A stretch of DNA of 64,000 nucleotides from the NCBI RefSeq assembly GCF_029953285.1, contig NZ_JASAOI010000019.1:219127-283126 (forward strand). The letters are read 5' to 3'. This document shows, piece after piece, positions 16,199 to 23,599 of the stretch; the stretch's first letter is position 1; each line of letters begins with the position of its first letter. The stretch comes from Yinghuangia seranimata (lineage in GTDB: Bacteria > Actinomycetota > Actinomycetes > Streptomycetales > Streptomycetaceae). Position numbers and translations under genes: made by a program. The notes beneath the pieces are model-generated. The model worked only from the letters and a program-made list of their open reading frames with translations. It searched no databases and had not been told where the DNA came from.

Positions 16199-17370
16199 AG
16201 TGCCTGTTCGTCGTGCCGCCGTTCGCGGGGCACGTCAATCCGACCGTCGCGGTCGCGGCCGAACTCGCCGCGCGCGGCCACACCGTGGCGTGGTGCGGGC
16301 CGCCGGAGGTCCGCGAGCTGCTGCCGCCCGACGCCGAACTGCACGCGTGCGCGACCACGCCCGACGGCGGATTCGGCGCCCTGCACGCCCGTTGGCGGAA
16401 CCTGCGCGGCGTGCAGGCGCTCAGGTTCCTCGTCGAGGACGTACTGGTGCCGTTGGCCGCGACCATGCGGCCCGGGGTCGACGCGGCCCTGGCGGCGGCC
16501 CGGCCCGACGTGGTGGTCGCCGACCAACAGGCCTTCGCCGGCGCGCTGGGCGCGACCCTCGCGGGGCTGCCGTGGGCGACGTCGGCGACCACGTCCGCCG
16601 AGTTCACCCGGCCGTTCGAGGGCTTCCCGAAAGTGCACCAGTGGGTGCGGGACCGGGTCCGGGCGCTCGGGGTGGAGGCGGGGCTCGGGGCGGGCTGGGA
16701 CCCGCGGTTCTCGCCGCACCTCGTGCTGATCTTCTCCACGCCGGAACTGGCCGGCGGCGCCGACGAGGCGCCGCCGCACCACCGTTACGTGGGGCCGGCG
16801 TTCGGCGCGCGGCCCGCTCCTGTCGACTTCCCCTGGGAGCGGCTCGCCGCCGACCGACGCCGCGTCCTGGTCTCCCTGGGGACGCTGAACCGGGAGGCCG
16901 GGACGCGGTTCTATCCAGCGGTCGCCGAGGCCACGCGGGCGCTGGCCGACCGGGTGCAGGTCGTCATGGCGGTGCCGGACACGTTGCTGTCCGACGTGCC
17001 GGGCGGGTGCGAGCACGTGATCACCCGCGAGTTCGTCCCGCAGCTCGACCTCCTGCCGCACCTGGACGCGGTCGTCACACACGGGGGCCACAACACGGTC
17101 TGCGAGGCCCTGGCGTTCGGCCTGCCGCTGGTCGTCGCCCCGATCCGCGACGACCAGCCGCTCGTGGCCCAACAGGTGGTGGCCGCGGGCGCGGGCGTAC
17201 GGGTCAGGTTCGGCCGGGCGCACGTCCCGGAGATCCGCCAGGCGATCACGGACGTCCTGGAACGCCCCGAGTTCCGCGAGGGCGCCCGACGCGTCCGCGA
17301 CTCCTTCGCCGCGGCCGGCGGAGCCTCGTCGGCGGCGGACGCCCTGGAGCACCTGGCGGCGACCCCATGA
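16195..17370 (+). CDS. GT1-family (MGT/UGT-like) glycosyltransferase
   Basis: This 391-residue protein overlaps the hydrolase stop by ATGA. Its N-terminal Rossmann domain starts FVVPPFAGHVNPTVAVAAEL, typical of macrolide/antibiotic GT-B glycosyltransferases. The C-terminal domain carries the nucleotide-sugar signature (THGGHNTVCEALAFGLPLVV, followed by PIRDDQP) near residues 295-325. The His in GHVNP is the expected catalytic base. No signal peptide is seen, so glycosylation is cytosolic. In this operon it most likely attaches a sugar to the lipid made by the synthases. Whether the donor is UDP- or dTDP-sugar cannot be read; no deoxysugar genes are in the window. Confidence 0.9.
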   Translation: MKCLFVVPPFAGHVNPTVAVAAELAARGHTVAWCGPPEVRELLPPDAELHACATTPDGGFGALHARWRNLRGVQALRFLVEDVLVPLAATMRPGVDAALAAARPDVVVADQQAFAGALGATLAGLPWATSATTSAEFTRPFEGFPKVHQWVRDRVRALGVEAGLGAGWDPRFSPHLVLIFSTPELAGGADEAPPHHRYVGPAFGARPAPVDFPWERLAADRRRVLVSLGTLNREAGTRFYPAVAEATRALADRVQVVMAVPDTLLSDVPGGCEHVITREFVPQLDLLPHLDAVVTHGGHNTVCEALAFGLPLVVAPIRDDQPLVAQQVVAAGAGVRVRFGRAHVPEIRQAITDVLERPEFREGARRVRDSFAAAGGASSAADALEHLAATP

Positions 17371-17416
17371 CCGCCGCAACCCCCGCCCCATTCCTGCTCA
17401 TTGGACGGGAGCCAGC

Positions 17417-19903
17417 ATGAACATCGGTTTCACCCCTTTCCCCTGGCTCGCCCTGCTGCTGCTCCTCGGCATCGCCTTCGGCGCACTGAGGGCCCGCGCG
17501 CGAGTACGGAAACTCGACGTGCTGGAGACCCCCGACGAGACGGCTCGCGCGGCGGACAATGTGCCTGCCGACGCCCTGGCCGGCACGGCCGACGCCGCAA
17601 GCGGCTCGGGCGCGGCAAGGGGTGTCGGCGCAAGCGACGCAGCTGCCGACATCTCAGCGAACGGCCCGGCGGCCACAGGCCTCACGGCCGGTGCCGCAGG
17701 CGCGACGGCGACGAGCGGCCTGAGCGCGGCACAAGGGGGCCGGGCGGGCGTGGTCAGCGCAAGCATTGGCACGGCCGCAGGGCTCGTGCCCAGTCCCTCG
17801 GACACCACGACCACGGCGGCGAAGACCAGCCCCAACGCGGCAAGCAAGGACCCGGCGGGCGGCCTGTTCGGCGGAGACGAGGACGGCGCGAAGAACACCT
17901 CCGCGGAGAGCCGGTCCCCGACCGCTGCGGTCGCGCCCCCGGCCGTTCCGGCGACCTCGGCACCGCCGGGCACCAGCGCCCTGGTCAGCGCACCCGTCGG
18001 CGCGGCTGCGGACGGCGTGACGGGCACAGGCGATGACGCGGGTAACGCCGCCGCGATCGGGCACGGTGACTCGGCTGAGGGCAGGTCCGTGGCCGGGACG
18101 CCCGACGTCGTGGGCGGCTCGGGCGGGGCGGTGCCTGGCGTCGGCGTTGCGGGGGGCGGGGCGTCCGTCGATGAACTGCCTGACGGGTATCGCTGGGTCA
18201 CCGCTGTCGGGGTGCAGCCTGACGAAGGGCTGCTGCGGGCCGCGTCGGAGTATGCGCGGGTGCGGGGGATCCTGGTGCTCGACCTCGTTCCGGCGGATCT
18301 GCCCGTCGAGGCGTTGCTCGACCTGGTGCGGGAGGTGGACCCTCAGGCCTTCCGGGGCGATGCGGTCGCGGCGGGGCGGGGCGCGGCTCATGCCCTGCTC
18401 GTGCACGACAGCGTGCTCCAGCGGGCCGACGTCGATCGGACGCGGGGGCTGTCGCAGGTCGAGATGGCCGCGTTGACCGCCAGGCTCAAGCGGTACGCGC
18501 CGCGCGAGACCGGGCATGTCGTGACGTCGGCGATTCCCGCGCGCACGCCGGATCCGGCGGAGGTCAAGGCGCGTGCCAGGGCGCTCGGGGCGCCGCCCGC
18601 CGCCGTGCTCGGGGGCTGGTTGGGCGAGTTCGGGGCGTTCCTCGGCGCGGCCTATGTCACGCCGTTCTGGGGCCTGGTGGCGCTCGGCGCGTGGTGGCTC
18701 CAGCCGTACGCCGTCCTGGCCGGGCGCACGCCGGTGCGGCCGCGCGGCCGGCACGCGGCGGTGCTGCTGCGGCCGCTGCACGCGGCCGTGTTCTGGCTGC
18801 GCGCGGCGGCCGGTCCGCGCGCGCCGAAGGCCGTCTCGGCCGACGAACTCGCCGAGAAACGCGCCCGGTACGCCGCCGACCTGGCCCTCGGCGTCGACCG
18901 GTTCCTGGAGCCGCGCCGGGACACCTGCCCGTGGTGCGGCTCGCCGCACCTGGAGGTGCGGCTGCGTACGCGCGACCGGCTGCAGGGCAAGCCAGGGCGG
19001 TTCACCCTGGAGCGCTGCCGCGACTGCGCGCACGTCTTCCAGAACCCGCGCCTCACGCTCGCGGGCCTGGACTTCTACTACCGCGACTTCTACGACGGAC
19101 TCGGCGAGCACGGCGCGGAGGCCATGTTCGCGACGATGTCGCGGCACTACGTCGGCCGGGCACGCCTGGTGAAGCGGCATGCCGAGCCGGTGCGCTGGCT
19201 CGACGTCGGGACGGGGCACGCGCACATGTGCCTGGCCGCGAAGGCCGAGCTGCCGAGCACCGCCTTCGACGGTCTCGACCTGGGCGCGGGGGTCGAGGAG
19301 GCCGCGCGCCGCGGCTGGATAGAAAGAGCTTACGTCGGGCAGTTCCCGGACCACGCCGATCAGTTGTCAGGTTCATACGACGTGGTGAGCATGCACCACT
19401 ACCTCGAACACACGCGCGATCCGCAGGCCGAGCTCGACGCCGCCGCCAAGGTCATCCAGCCCGGCGGCCACCTCCTCATCGAACTGCCGGACCCCGAGTG
19501 CCGCTACCGGCTGGTGCTGCGGAGCTTCTGGCACCCGTGGTTCCAGCCCCAGCACCAGCACTTCATGCCGCTCGGCAACCTGACCGTCGCCCTTGAGGCG
19601 CGCGGATTCCGCGTCGTCGAGGTCGAACGCGGGCCGGCGCACCAGAGCGGACTGCTCGTCGCGGCCCTGACCCAGGTCATGACGGCGGTGGCGCCGAGCC
19701 CCGCCCGGCCCTGGGCACGTGAACGCGGCCGTGTCGCCACGGCCGCCGTACAGGCGTGGCGGACGGCGGTGTTCGTCGCCCTCGTCCCCGCATACGTACT
19801 CGGCGCGGTCGGCGACGTGCTCGGCGCCGTCGTCGCCCGCCGGTTCGGACCCACCGGCGGAAGCGACGCCTTCCGCCTGCTCGCCCGCAAGGAGCCCGGT
19901 TGA
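17417..19903 (+). CDS. Membrane-tethered protein with zinc-ribbon and class I SAM methyltransferase domain
   Basis: This is an unusually long (828-residue) methyltransferase. It has an N-terminal transmembrane segment (about 8-25), a roughly 210-residue Ala/Gly/Thr-rich linker, an unassigned folded domain (about 260-390), a hydrophobic re-entrant or transmembrane region (about 395-435), a zinc-ribbon-like Cys set (C504, C507, C534, C537) and a SAM-binding domain (DVGTG from Asp596, then acidic FDGLDLG and post-I MHHYLEHTRDP). Another hydrophobic segment lies near 780-808. The Cys4-plus-methyltransferase half resembles Methyltransf_23-type enzymes acting on sugars or lipids. Membrane tethering suggests it modifies the lipid or glycolipid at the membrane. 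The middle domain is not recognised. A GGGAG-type ribosome site precedes ATG 17417. Confidence 0.82.
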   Translation: MNIGFTPFPWLALLLLLGIAFGALRARARVRKLDVLETPDETARAADNVPADALAGTADAASGSGAARGVGASDAAADISANGPAATGLTAGAAGATATSGLSAAQGGRAGVVSASIGTAAGLVPSPSDTTTTAAKTSPNAASKDPAGGLFGGDEDGAKNTSAESRSPTAAVAPPAVPATSAPPGTSALVSAPVGAAADGVTGTGDDAGNAAAIGHGDSAEGRSVAGTPDVVGGSGGAVPGVGVAGGGASVDELPDGYRWVTAVGVQPDEGLLRAASEYARVRGILVLDLVPADLPVEALLDLVREVDPQAFRGDAVAAGRGAAHALLVHDSVLQRADVDRTRGLSQVEMAALTARLKRYAPRETGHVVTSAIPARTPDPAEVKARARALGAPPAAVLGGWLGEFGAFLGAAYVTPFWGLVALGAWWLQPYAVLAGRTPVRPRGRHAAVLLRPLHAAVFWLRAAAGPRAPKAVSADELAEKRARYAADLALGVDRFLEPRRDTCPWCGSPHLEVRLRTRDRLQGKPGRFTLERCRDCAHVFQNPRLTLAGLDFYYRDFYDGLGEHGAEAMFATMSRHYVGRARLVKRHAEPVRWLDVGTGHAHMCLAAKAELPSTAFDGLDLGAGVEEAARRGWIERAYVGQFPDHADQLSGSYDVVSMHHYLEHTRDPQAELDAAAKVIQPGGHLLIELPDPECRYRLVLRSFWHPWFQPQHQHFMPLGNLTVALEARGFRVVEVERGPAHQSGLLVAALTQVMTAVAPSPARPWARERGRVATAAVQAWRTAVFVALVPAYVLGAVGDVLGAVVARRFGPTGGSDAFRLLARKEPG

Positions 19904-21267
19904 TCGACAGCAGCCAGCCCGTCCCCGTGAACCCGGTCGCCCCCTGGTTCACCCGGCCCACGCGGCGCCCCGCGCCGCCGCCGGAGGCGCGGCCCGCAGC
20001 GCACACCACGCACACCACGCACGCCGCGCACCCGTCGCCCCCGTCGCACGCACCGCACGGCCCCGGCCGGACCCGGCCGCCGCGCGCCTCCGGGCCCTCG
20101 GCGCGCCGGGCGTCGGCGGCGACGCGGGCGCCGGCGGTGGAAACCGGCGTGCCCGGCGCCGCATCGGGTGCCGGCGGCGCGAAGCACGCCGCAGACAGAG
20201 AGGACCAGCCCGTGTCACTCATGGAGCAACGCGACGCGGCGCCCGTACTGCGCGTGGTGCCGTACTCGTTCGCGCAGGCGTACGGCTATGCGCCCGCCGG
20301 TGTGTGGAGGGCGCCCTACGCGTTCCGCCTCGCCGGGATCCCGGGGCGGAGCGGCATCGTCACGGCGGCGGGCTGGCAGGTCGTCACGGCGGCCGCGCCG
20401 CGCGCCGACGGGATGCTGCGGGTCGGGTCGCTGAACCGGCCGGGGGACGCCGTCGAGGTGCCGGTCGGGCGGCCGGGGAACGTCCCGGCCTGGGCCGAGC
20501 CGATCGCCGCCGTCGCGCACGCGCTCGGCCGTACGGCGGGCCCGGGCGCGGGACTCGACCTGCTGCTGCACGCGGACCTGCCGGAGGCCGCGGGGCTCGC
20601 GCCGTCCGTGCCGATGGCGTGCGCGGCGGCGCTCGCCTGGACCACGTTCCACGGCCCGGAGGTGCCGACCGCCGCGCTCGACGCCCTGCTGCGCAACGTC
20701 GTGCCGCCGCCCGGCGACACGGCCGACGCGGACGCGCTGCGCACGGCGTCGCTGTACGGCGGCGAGGAGCGCGCGCTGATCATGGGCCCGTCCGGACCAA
20801 CCGGCGAACTCCCGTTCGAGCTGGCCGCCGAGGGGCTCCGCCTCATGCTGGTCATCCCACGCGATCGCGGCACCACGCACACGCCGATGGCCTCGGTCGT
20901 CGAGTCGCTGCGCGGCGCACGCGACGAGGCGGAGCGGGCGCAGCGCATGGAGATGTTCCTCCGCGAACGCGAACTCCCCCGCGCGCTCAGCCTGCTGACC
21001 GCCTCGCAGCTGTCCCGCGTGCCGGGGTACGGCACGGGCTGGGCCGAGGCGGACACCACCGTCGACGCCGCCAAACGCGGCGGCGCCCTCGGCGCCCGCC
21101 TGGCCGGCGGCACGACGGGCTCGGCGGTCGTCGCGTTCGTACCGGGCCCGCTGCTGGCCGAGGTCAGGTCGAACGTCGTCGCGGCGTTCCGCCAACGCGG
21201 CCGGCTCACCCCGAGGTTCCTGACCGGCACCGGCGGCGCAGCGGCAGGGCCGGCCGAGGAAGACTGA
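19900..21267 (+). CDS. GHMP kinase / galactokinase-like protein with Pro/His-rich N-terminus
   Basis: The frame is assigned from TTG 19900, which overlaps the previous stop (TTGA) and follows AAGGAG by five bases; GTG 20212 (after GAGAGGA) is an alternative start that removes the low-complexity N-terminus, which includes HTTHTTHAAH. The folded part has the GHMP layout: an N-terminal strand region around GVWRAPYAFRLAGIPG, the glycine loop LPEAAGLAPSVPMACAAAL and a C-terminal GALGARLAGGTTGSAVVAFV, close to the galactokinase third motif. Several motif residues differ from true galactokinases (no GEHTDY; a weakened GLSSS), so it may use another sugar or be a pseudokinase. Next to a glycosyltransferase, a role in making the sugar-1-phosphate is plausible. 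It is the last gene before a strong hairpin. Confidence 0.75.
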   Translation: MIDSSQPVPVNPVAPWFTRPTRRPAPPPEARPAAHTTHTTHAAHPSPPSHAPHGPGRTRPPRASGPSARRASAATRAPAVETGVPGAASGAGGAKHAADREDQPVSLMEQRDAAPVLRVVPYSFAQAYGYAPAGVWRAPYAFRLAGIPGRSGIVTAAGWQVVTAAAPRADGMLRVGSLNRPGDAVEVPVGRPGNVPAWAEPIAAVAHALGRTAGPGAGLDLLLHADLPEAAGLAPSVPMACAAALAWTTFHGPEVPTAALDALLRNVVPPPGDTADADALRTASLYGGEERALIMGPSGPTGELPFELAAEGLRLMLVIPRDRGTTHTPMASVVESLRGARDEAERAQRMEMFLRERELPRALSLLTASQLSRVPGYGTGWAEADTTVDAAKRGGALGARLAGGTTGSAVVAFVPGPLLAEVRSNVVAAFRQRGRLTPRFLTGTGGAAAGPAEED

Positions 21268-21295
21268 CCCGGGACGCGGCAGGCCTGACCCGGTA

Positions 21296-21328
21296 GCACG
21301 TGGGCGCCGACGGAGGGCGCCCACGTGC
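21296..21328 (+). terminator. Strong hairpin ending the lipid operon
   Basis: Arms of 13 bp (GCACGTGGGCGCC and its perfect complement) enclose a seven-base loop, 28 bp after the last stop codon. As is common in actinomycetes, no T-run follows. Confidence 0.75.
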
Positions 21329-21361
21329 AGGACGCCAGACGGAGCCGTGGACCAGGTCGGC

Positions 21362-21555
21362 CTGTCGCCGTCCCGATCGGGCCTGCCGGGTCCGGCGGGT
21401 CTGTCGCCGTCCCGATCGGGCCTGCCGGGTCCGGCGGGTCTGTCGCCGTCCCGGTCAGGCCTGCCGGGTCCGGCGGGTCTGTCGCCGTCCCGATCGGCCT
21501 ACCGGGTCCGGCGCGTCTGGCGCCGTCCCGGTCAGGCCTGCCGGGTCCGGCGCGT
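21362..21555. repeat. Five tandem copies of a 39-bp repeat
   Basis: Units at 21362, 21401, 21440, 21479 (38 bp, one base lost) and 21517 each run CTGTCGCCGTCCCGATCGGG then CCTGCCGGGTCCGGCGGGT with a few substitutions. Units 1 and 2 are identical. No spacers separate the copies, so this is a minisatellite-type array, not CRISPR. The one-base deletion in unit 4 argues against conserved coding function. Each unit contains CCGG/GGCC self-complementary pieces that could form small hairpins. Confidence 0.9.
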
Positions 21556-21795
21556 CTGGCGGGTCACTTCGGACGTGGCACGAGCGCTCACCCCACGACA
21601 CGGGACGACCCGAAGCGATCCACCAGCCACGTCCGGTCGGCGCACGCCCTGCGCGCATCGATGCCGCCCGCAGCGCGCCGTGCACACCGTCGCCGCGCGC
21701 GGGGCTCGCCGCGCGCGGGGCTCCTCGCGACATTCCTTGCGCGTACGGTCCGCGGTGTTGGCTGCGCTCGCCCCATCTGCGCGAGGATGCGGCTT
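21556..21795. other. Intergenic region before the YcnI-like gene
   Basis: No gene is supported between the tandem repeat and the YcnI-like start. The region includes a local direct duplication around 21705-21723 (GGGGCTCGCCGCGCGC followed by GGGGCTC). A GAGGA ribosome site at 21783-21787 belongs to the next gene. No clear promoter was identified. Confidence 0.4.
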
Positions 21796-22581
21796 ATGTC
21801 GCACCGTTTCCGCTCGTCAGCCGTCAGCCGCCTCGGGGTCGCGGGGCTCGCCGCCGGGGCGCTCGTGCTTGCCCTGGCCGGTCCTGCGTATGCGCACAAC
21901 GAGGTGTCGGCCTCGGACTCGCACGCCCTTGCGACCGACGTCACGCTGACGTTCGGGGCGGAGGCCGAGTCGACGAGCACGGGCATCGTGGCGTTGCGCG
22001 TCGAGTTGCCGCAGGGCATCGCGCCGTCGGACGTCACCTATCTGACCGGCCCTGAGGGCTGGGCACTCGCGCCGAGCACCGGCGGGTACACGGTCGGCGG
22101 GCCCGCGCTCAAGGTCGGCACGGACGCGTCGTACCAGGTGAAGGTGCGGCAGCTGCCGGACGCTTCGTCGCTCACGTTCAAGACGCTGCAGGCGTACGCG
22201 GACGGCCGTGTCGACCGGTGGATCGACGCACCCGGCGCCGGGGCGGACCACGGCGACACGACCGGAAAGCCCGCGCCGACGCTGCGGCTCCAGCCGGCCC
22301 TGCCGGGCGCGACCCCGATGCCGCCGGCCGCGCCGTCCGCCGCCCCGGCCCCGACGCCGCCGACCGCAGCGGTGACACCGCCGGGTCCGGCTCCGGGATC
22401 GCCCGCGTCGGCGCAGACGCCCACCGCGACCGCGACCTCGGAGACGAAGTCCAGGCACACCGCCAACAATTCGGCCGCGCTCGTGGTCACCGTGGCCGTC
22501 GTGGCGGTGGTCGTGACCGGGGCGGTCCTGTGGTGGTGGCGCAAGCGCGCACCGGGGCGGGGGTCGGGCCCGGAGGCGTAG
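21796..22581 (+). CDS. YcnI-like (DUF1775) copper-binding, membrane-anchored protein
   Basis: The protein has 261 residues from ATG 21796, eight bases after GAGGA; ATG 21787 is an alternative three codons upstream. A Sec signal peptide ends PAYA and leaves His as mature residue 1 (HNEV), the copper ligand of the DUF1775 family. The domain contains the conserved Pro-rich strands and a Trp near its end (RWID). A Pro/Ala-rich stalk, one transmembrane helix (about 230-250) and a basic tail (WRKRAPGRG) anchor it outside the cell. YcnI usually sits with CopC/CopD or Sco genes; none are adjacent. It belongs to neither the lipid operon nor the LysR gene, with which it converges. Confidence 0.85.
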   Translation: MSHRFRSSAVSRLGVAGLAAGALVLALAGPAYAHNEVSASDSHALATDVTLTFGAEAESTSTGIVALRVELPQGIAPSDVTYLTGPEGWALAPSTGGYTVGGPALKVGTDASYQVKVRQLPDASSLTFKTLQAYADGRVDRWIDAPGAGADHGDTTGKPAPTLRLQPALPGATPMPPAAPSAAPAPTPPTAAVTPPGPAPGSPASAQTPTATATSETKSRHTANNSAALVVTVAVVAVVVTGAVLWWWRKRAPGRGSGPEA

Positions 22582-22591
22582 GCCCGTCGCC

Positions 22592-23479
22592 TCACGTGTA
22601 CTCCGTCTCCTCCACCCCCGACTTCGCCCGCGCGAACGCGCACAGCGCGCCCACCTGCGGGCTGATCGGCTTGCGCAGCCACGCGAAGCCGATGGTGCGC
22701 TCCATCGGCGGCGTGAACGACCGTACGGTGACGGCCGACGAGAACCGCGTGGCCAGTTCGGCGTACCACAGCACCGATCCGATGCCGGCCGCCACGCAGG
22801 CGAGCCACGCGCCGCGTTCGTCGGTCTCCATGGCGACCTCGGGGCGGATGCCGCGGGTGGCGAAAAGCATTTCGAAGTCGCGGCGGCGGGCCGCGTGGGA
22901 GCTCGGCAGGATCATCGGCAGGCCGTCGAGCGCGGCCCACGGCACCGGGTCGGGCAGGTGGACGTCCTGCGGCGAGACCAGCACGACCTCGTGGTGCCGG
23001 ACGGCGTGGACGCGCAGGTCGCCCGGCACGGGGAGGTCGGCGAGGACGAGGTCGGCCTGGCCCTTGCGGAGCCCCGCGAACAGGCTGTCGCGGCTGTCGT
23101 AGCACTCGACGGACACGTTGATGTCCGGGCGCTGCCGGTTGAAGGCCGGCAGCAGGTTGCTGATGAACTCGATCGCGAGCGTCTGGGTCGAGCCGAGCCG
23201 CAGCAGGACGGGCTCGGCGGTGCCCTGGGTGCGGACGGTGTCCTCGATGGTGCGGATTCCGGCCAGCACCTTCTTGGCCAGGTGGACGACGCGCACGCCC
23301 TCGGGGGTGAGCACCATGCCGCGTCCCGAGCGGACGAACAGCTCGATCTTCAGCTCGCGTTCCAGGGACTGGAGCGACCGCGACAGCGCAGGCTGCACCA
23401 CATATAACGCGTGCGCCGCCGCGGTCATGCTCCCGTGCTCGACAACGGCGATCAGGTAACGCAGTTGTTGGAGAGTCAC
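22592..23479 (-). CDS. LysR family transcriptional regulator (right flank of lipid cluster)
   Basis: This 295-residue LysR protein is paralogous to the one at 824-1711: both begin MTLQQLRYLIAV from a GTG, have the same length and share the DNA-binding helices (AHALYVVQPALSRSLQSLE here) and the effector-domain motif LPDPVPW. The effector domain is otherwise diverged, so the two may sense different ligands while reading related sites. The upstream DNA (23494-23508) contains the exact 15-mer found in the left LysR/PKS intergenic region. The gene converges on the YcnI-like gene with only 10 bp between. Regulation of the lipid operon is inferred. Confidence 0.93.
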   Translation of the reverse strand: MTLQQLRYLIAVVEHGSMTAAAHALYVVQPALSRSLQSLERELKIELFVRSGRGMVLTPEGVRVVHLAKKVLAGIRTIEDTVRTQGTAEPVLLRLGSTQTLAIEFISNLLPAFNRQRPDINVSVECYDSRDSLFAGLRKGQADLVLADLPVPGDLRVHAVRHHEVVLVSPQDVHLPDPVPWAALDGLPMILPSSHAARRRDFEMLFATRGIRPEVAMETDERGAWLACVAAGIGSVLWYAELATRFSSAVTVRSFTPPMERTIGFAWLRKPISPQVGALCAFARAKSGVEETEYT

Positions 23480-23493
23480 GTTCGCACCGTACT

Positions 23494-23508
23494 CCAGCGT
23501 ATGTGAAC
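23494..23508. promoter_or_regulatory. 15-mer shared with the LysR/PKS intergenic region
   Basis: CCAGCGTATGTGAAC here is the exact reverse complement of 1946-1960. It begins 15 bp upstream of the LysR start, an autoregulatory position. Only one arm of the palindrome seen at the other site is retained. Confidence 0.55.
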
Positions 23509-23542
23509 GGTCATCACATCTGCACGGTTGTCATGTCCCGTT

Positions 23543-23560
23543 CCGTGTGCCGACACACGG
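23543..23560 (-). terminator. Hairpin after the secreted propeller-Ig gene
   Basis: CCGTGTG-ccga-CACACGG has seven-base perfect arms; an alternative GCCGAC/GTCGGC pairing overlaps it. It lies 40 bp beyond the stop of the minus-strand gene at 23600 and is a plausible terminator. Confidence 0.4.
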
Positions 23561-23599
23561 TCGGCCCTACAGGTTCAGGAGGCCGGTGCCGTCGAGGGC

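Noticed and set aside
21362..21555. CRISPR array
   Set aside because: The 39-bp units are directly adjacent with no unique spacers and there are no cas genes.
21325..21795. N-terminal extension of the YcnI-like gene through the tandem repeat
   Set aside because: The extension has repeated low-complexity residues, while a normal signal peptide and ribosome site support ATG 21796.
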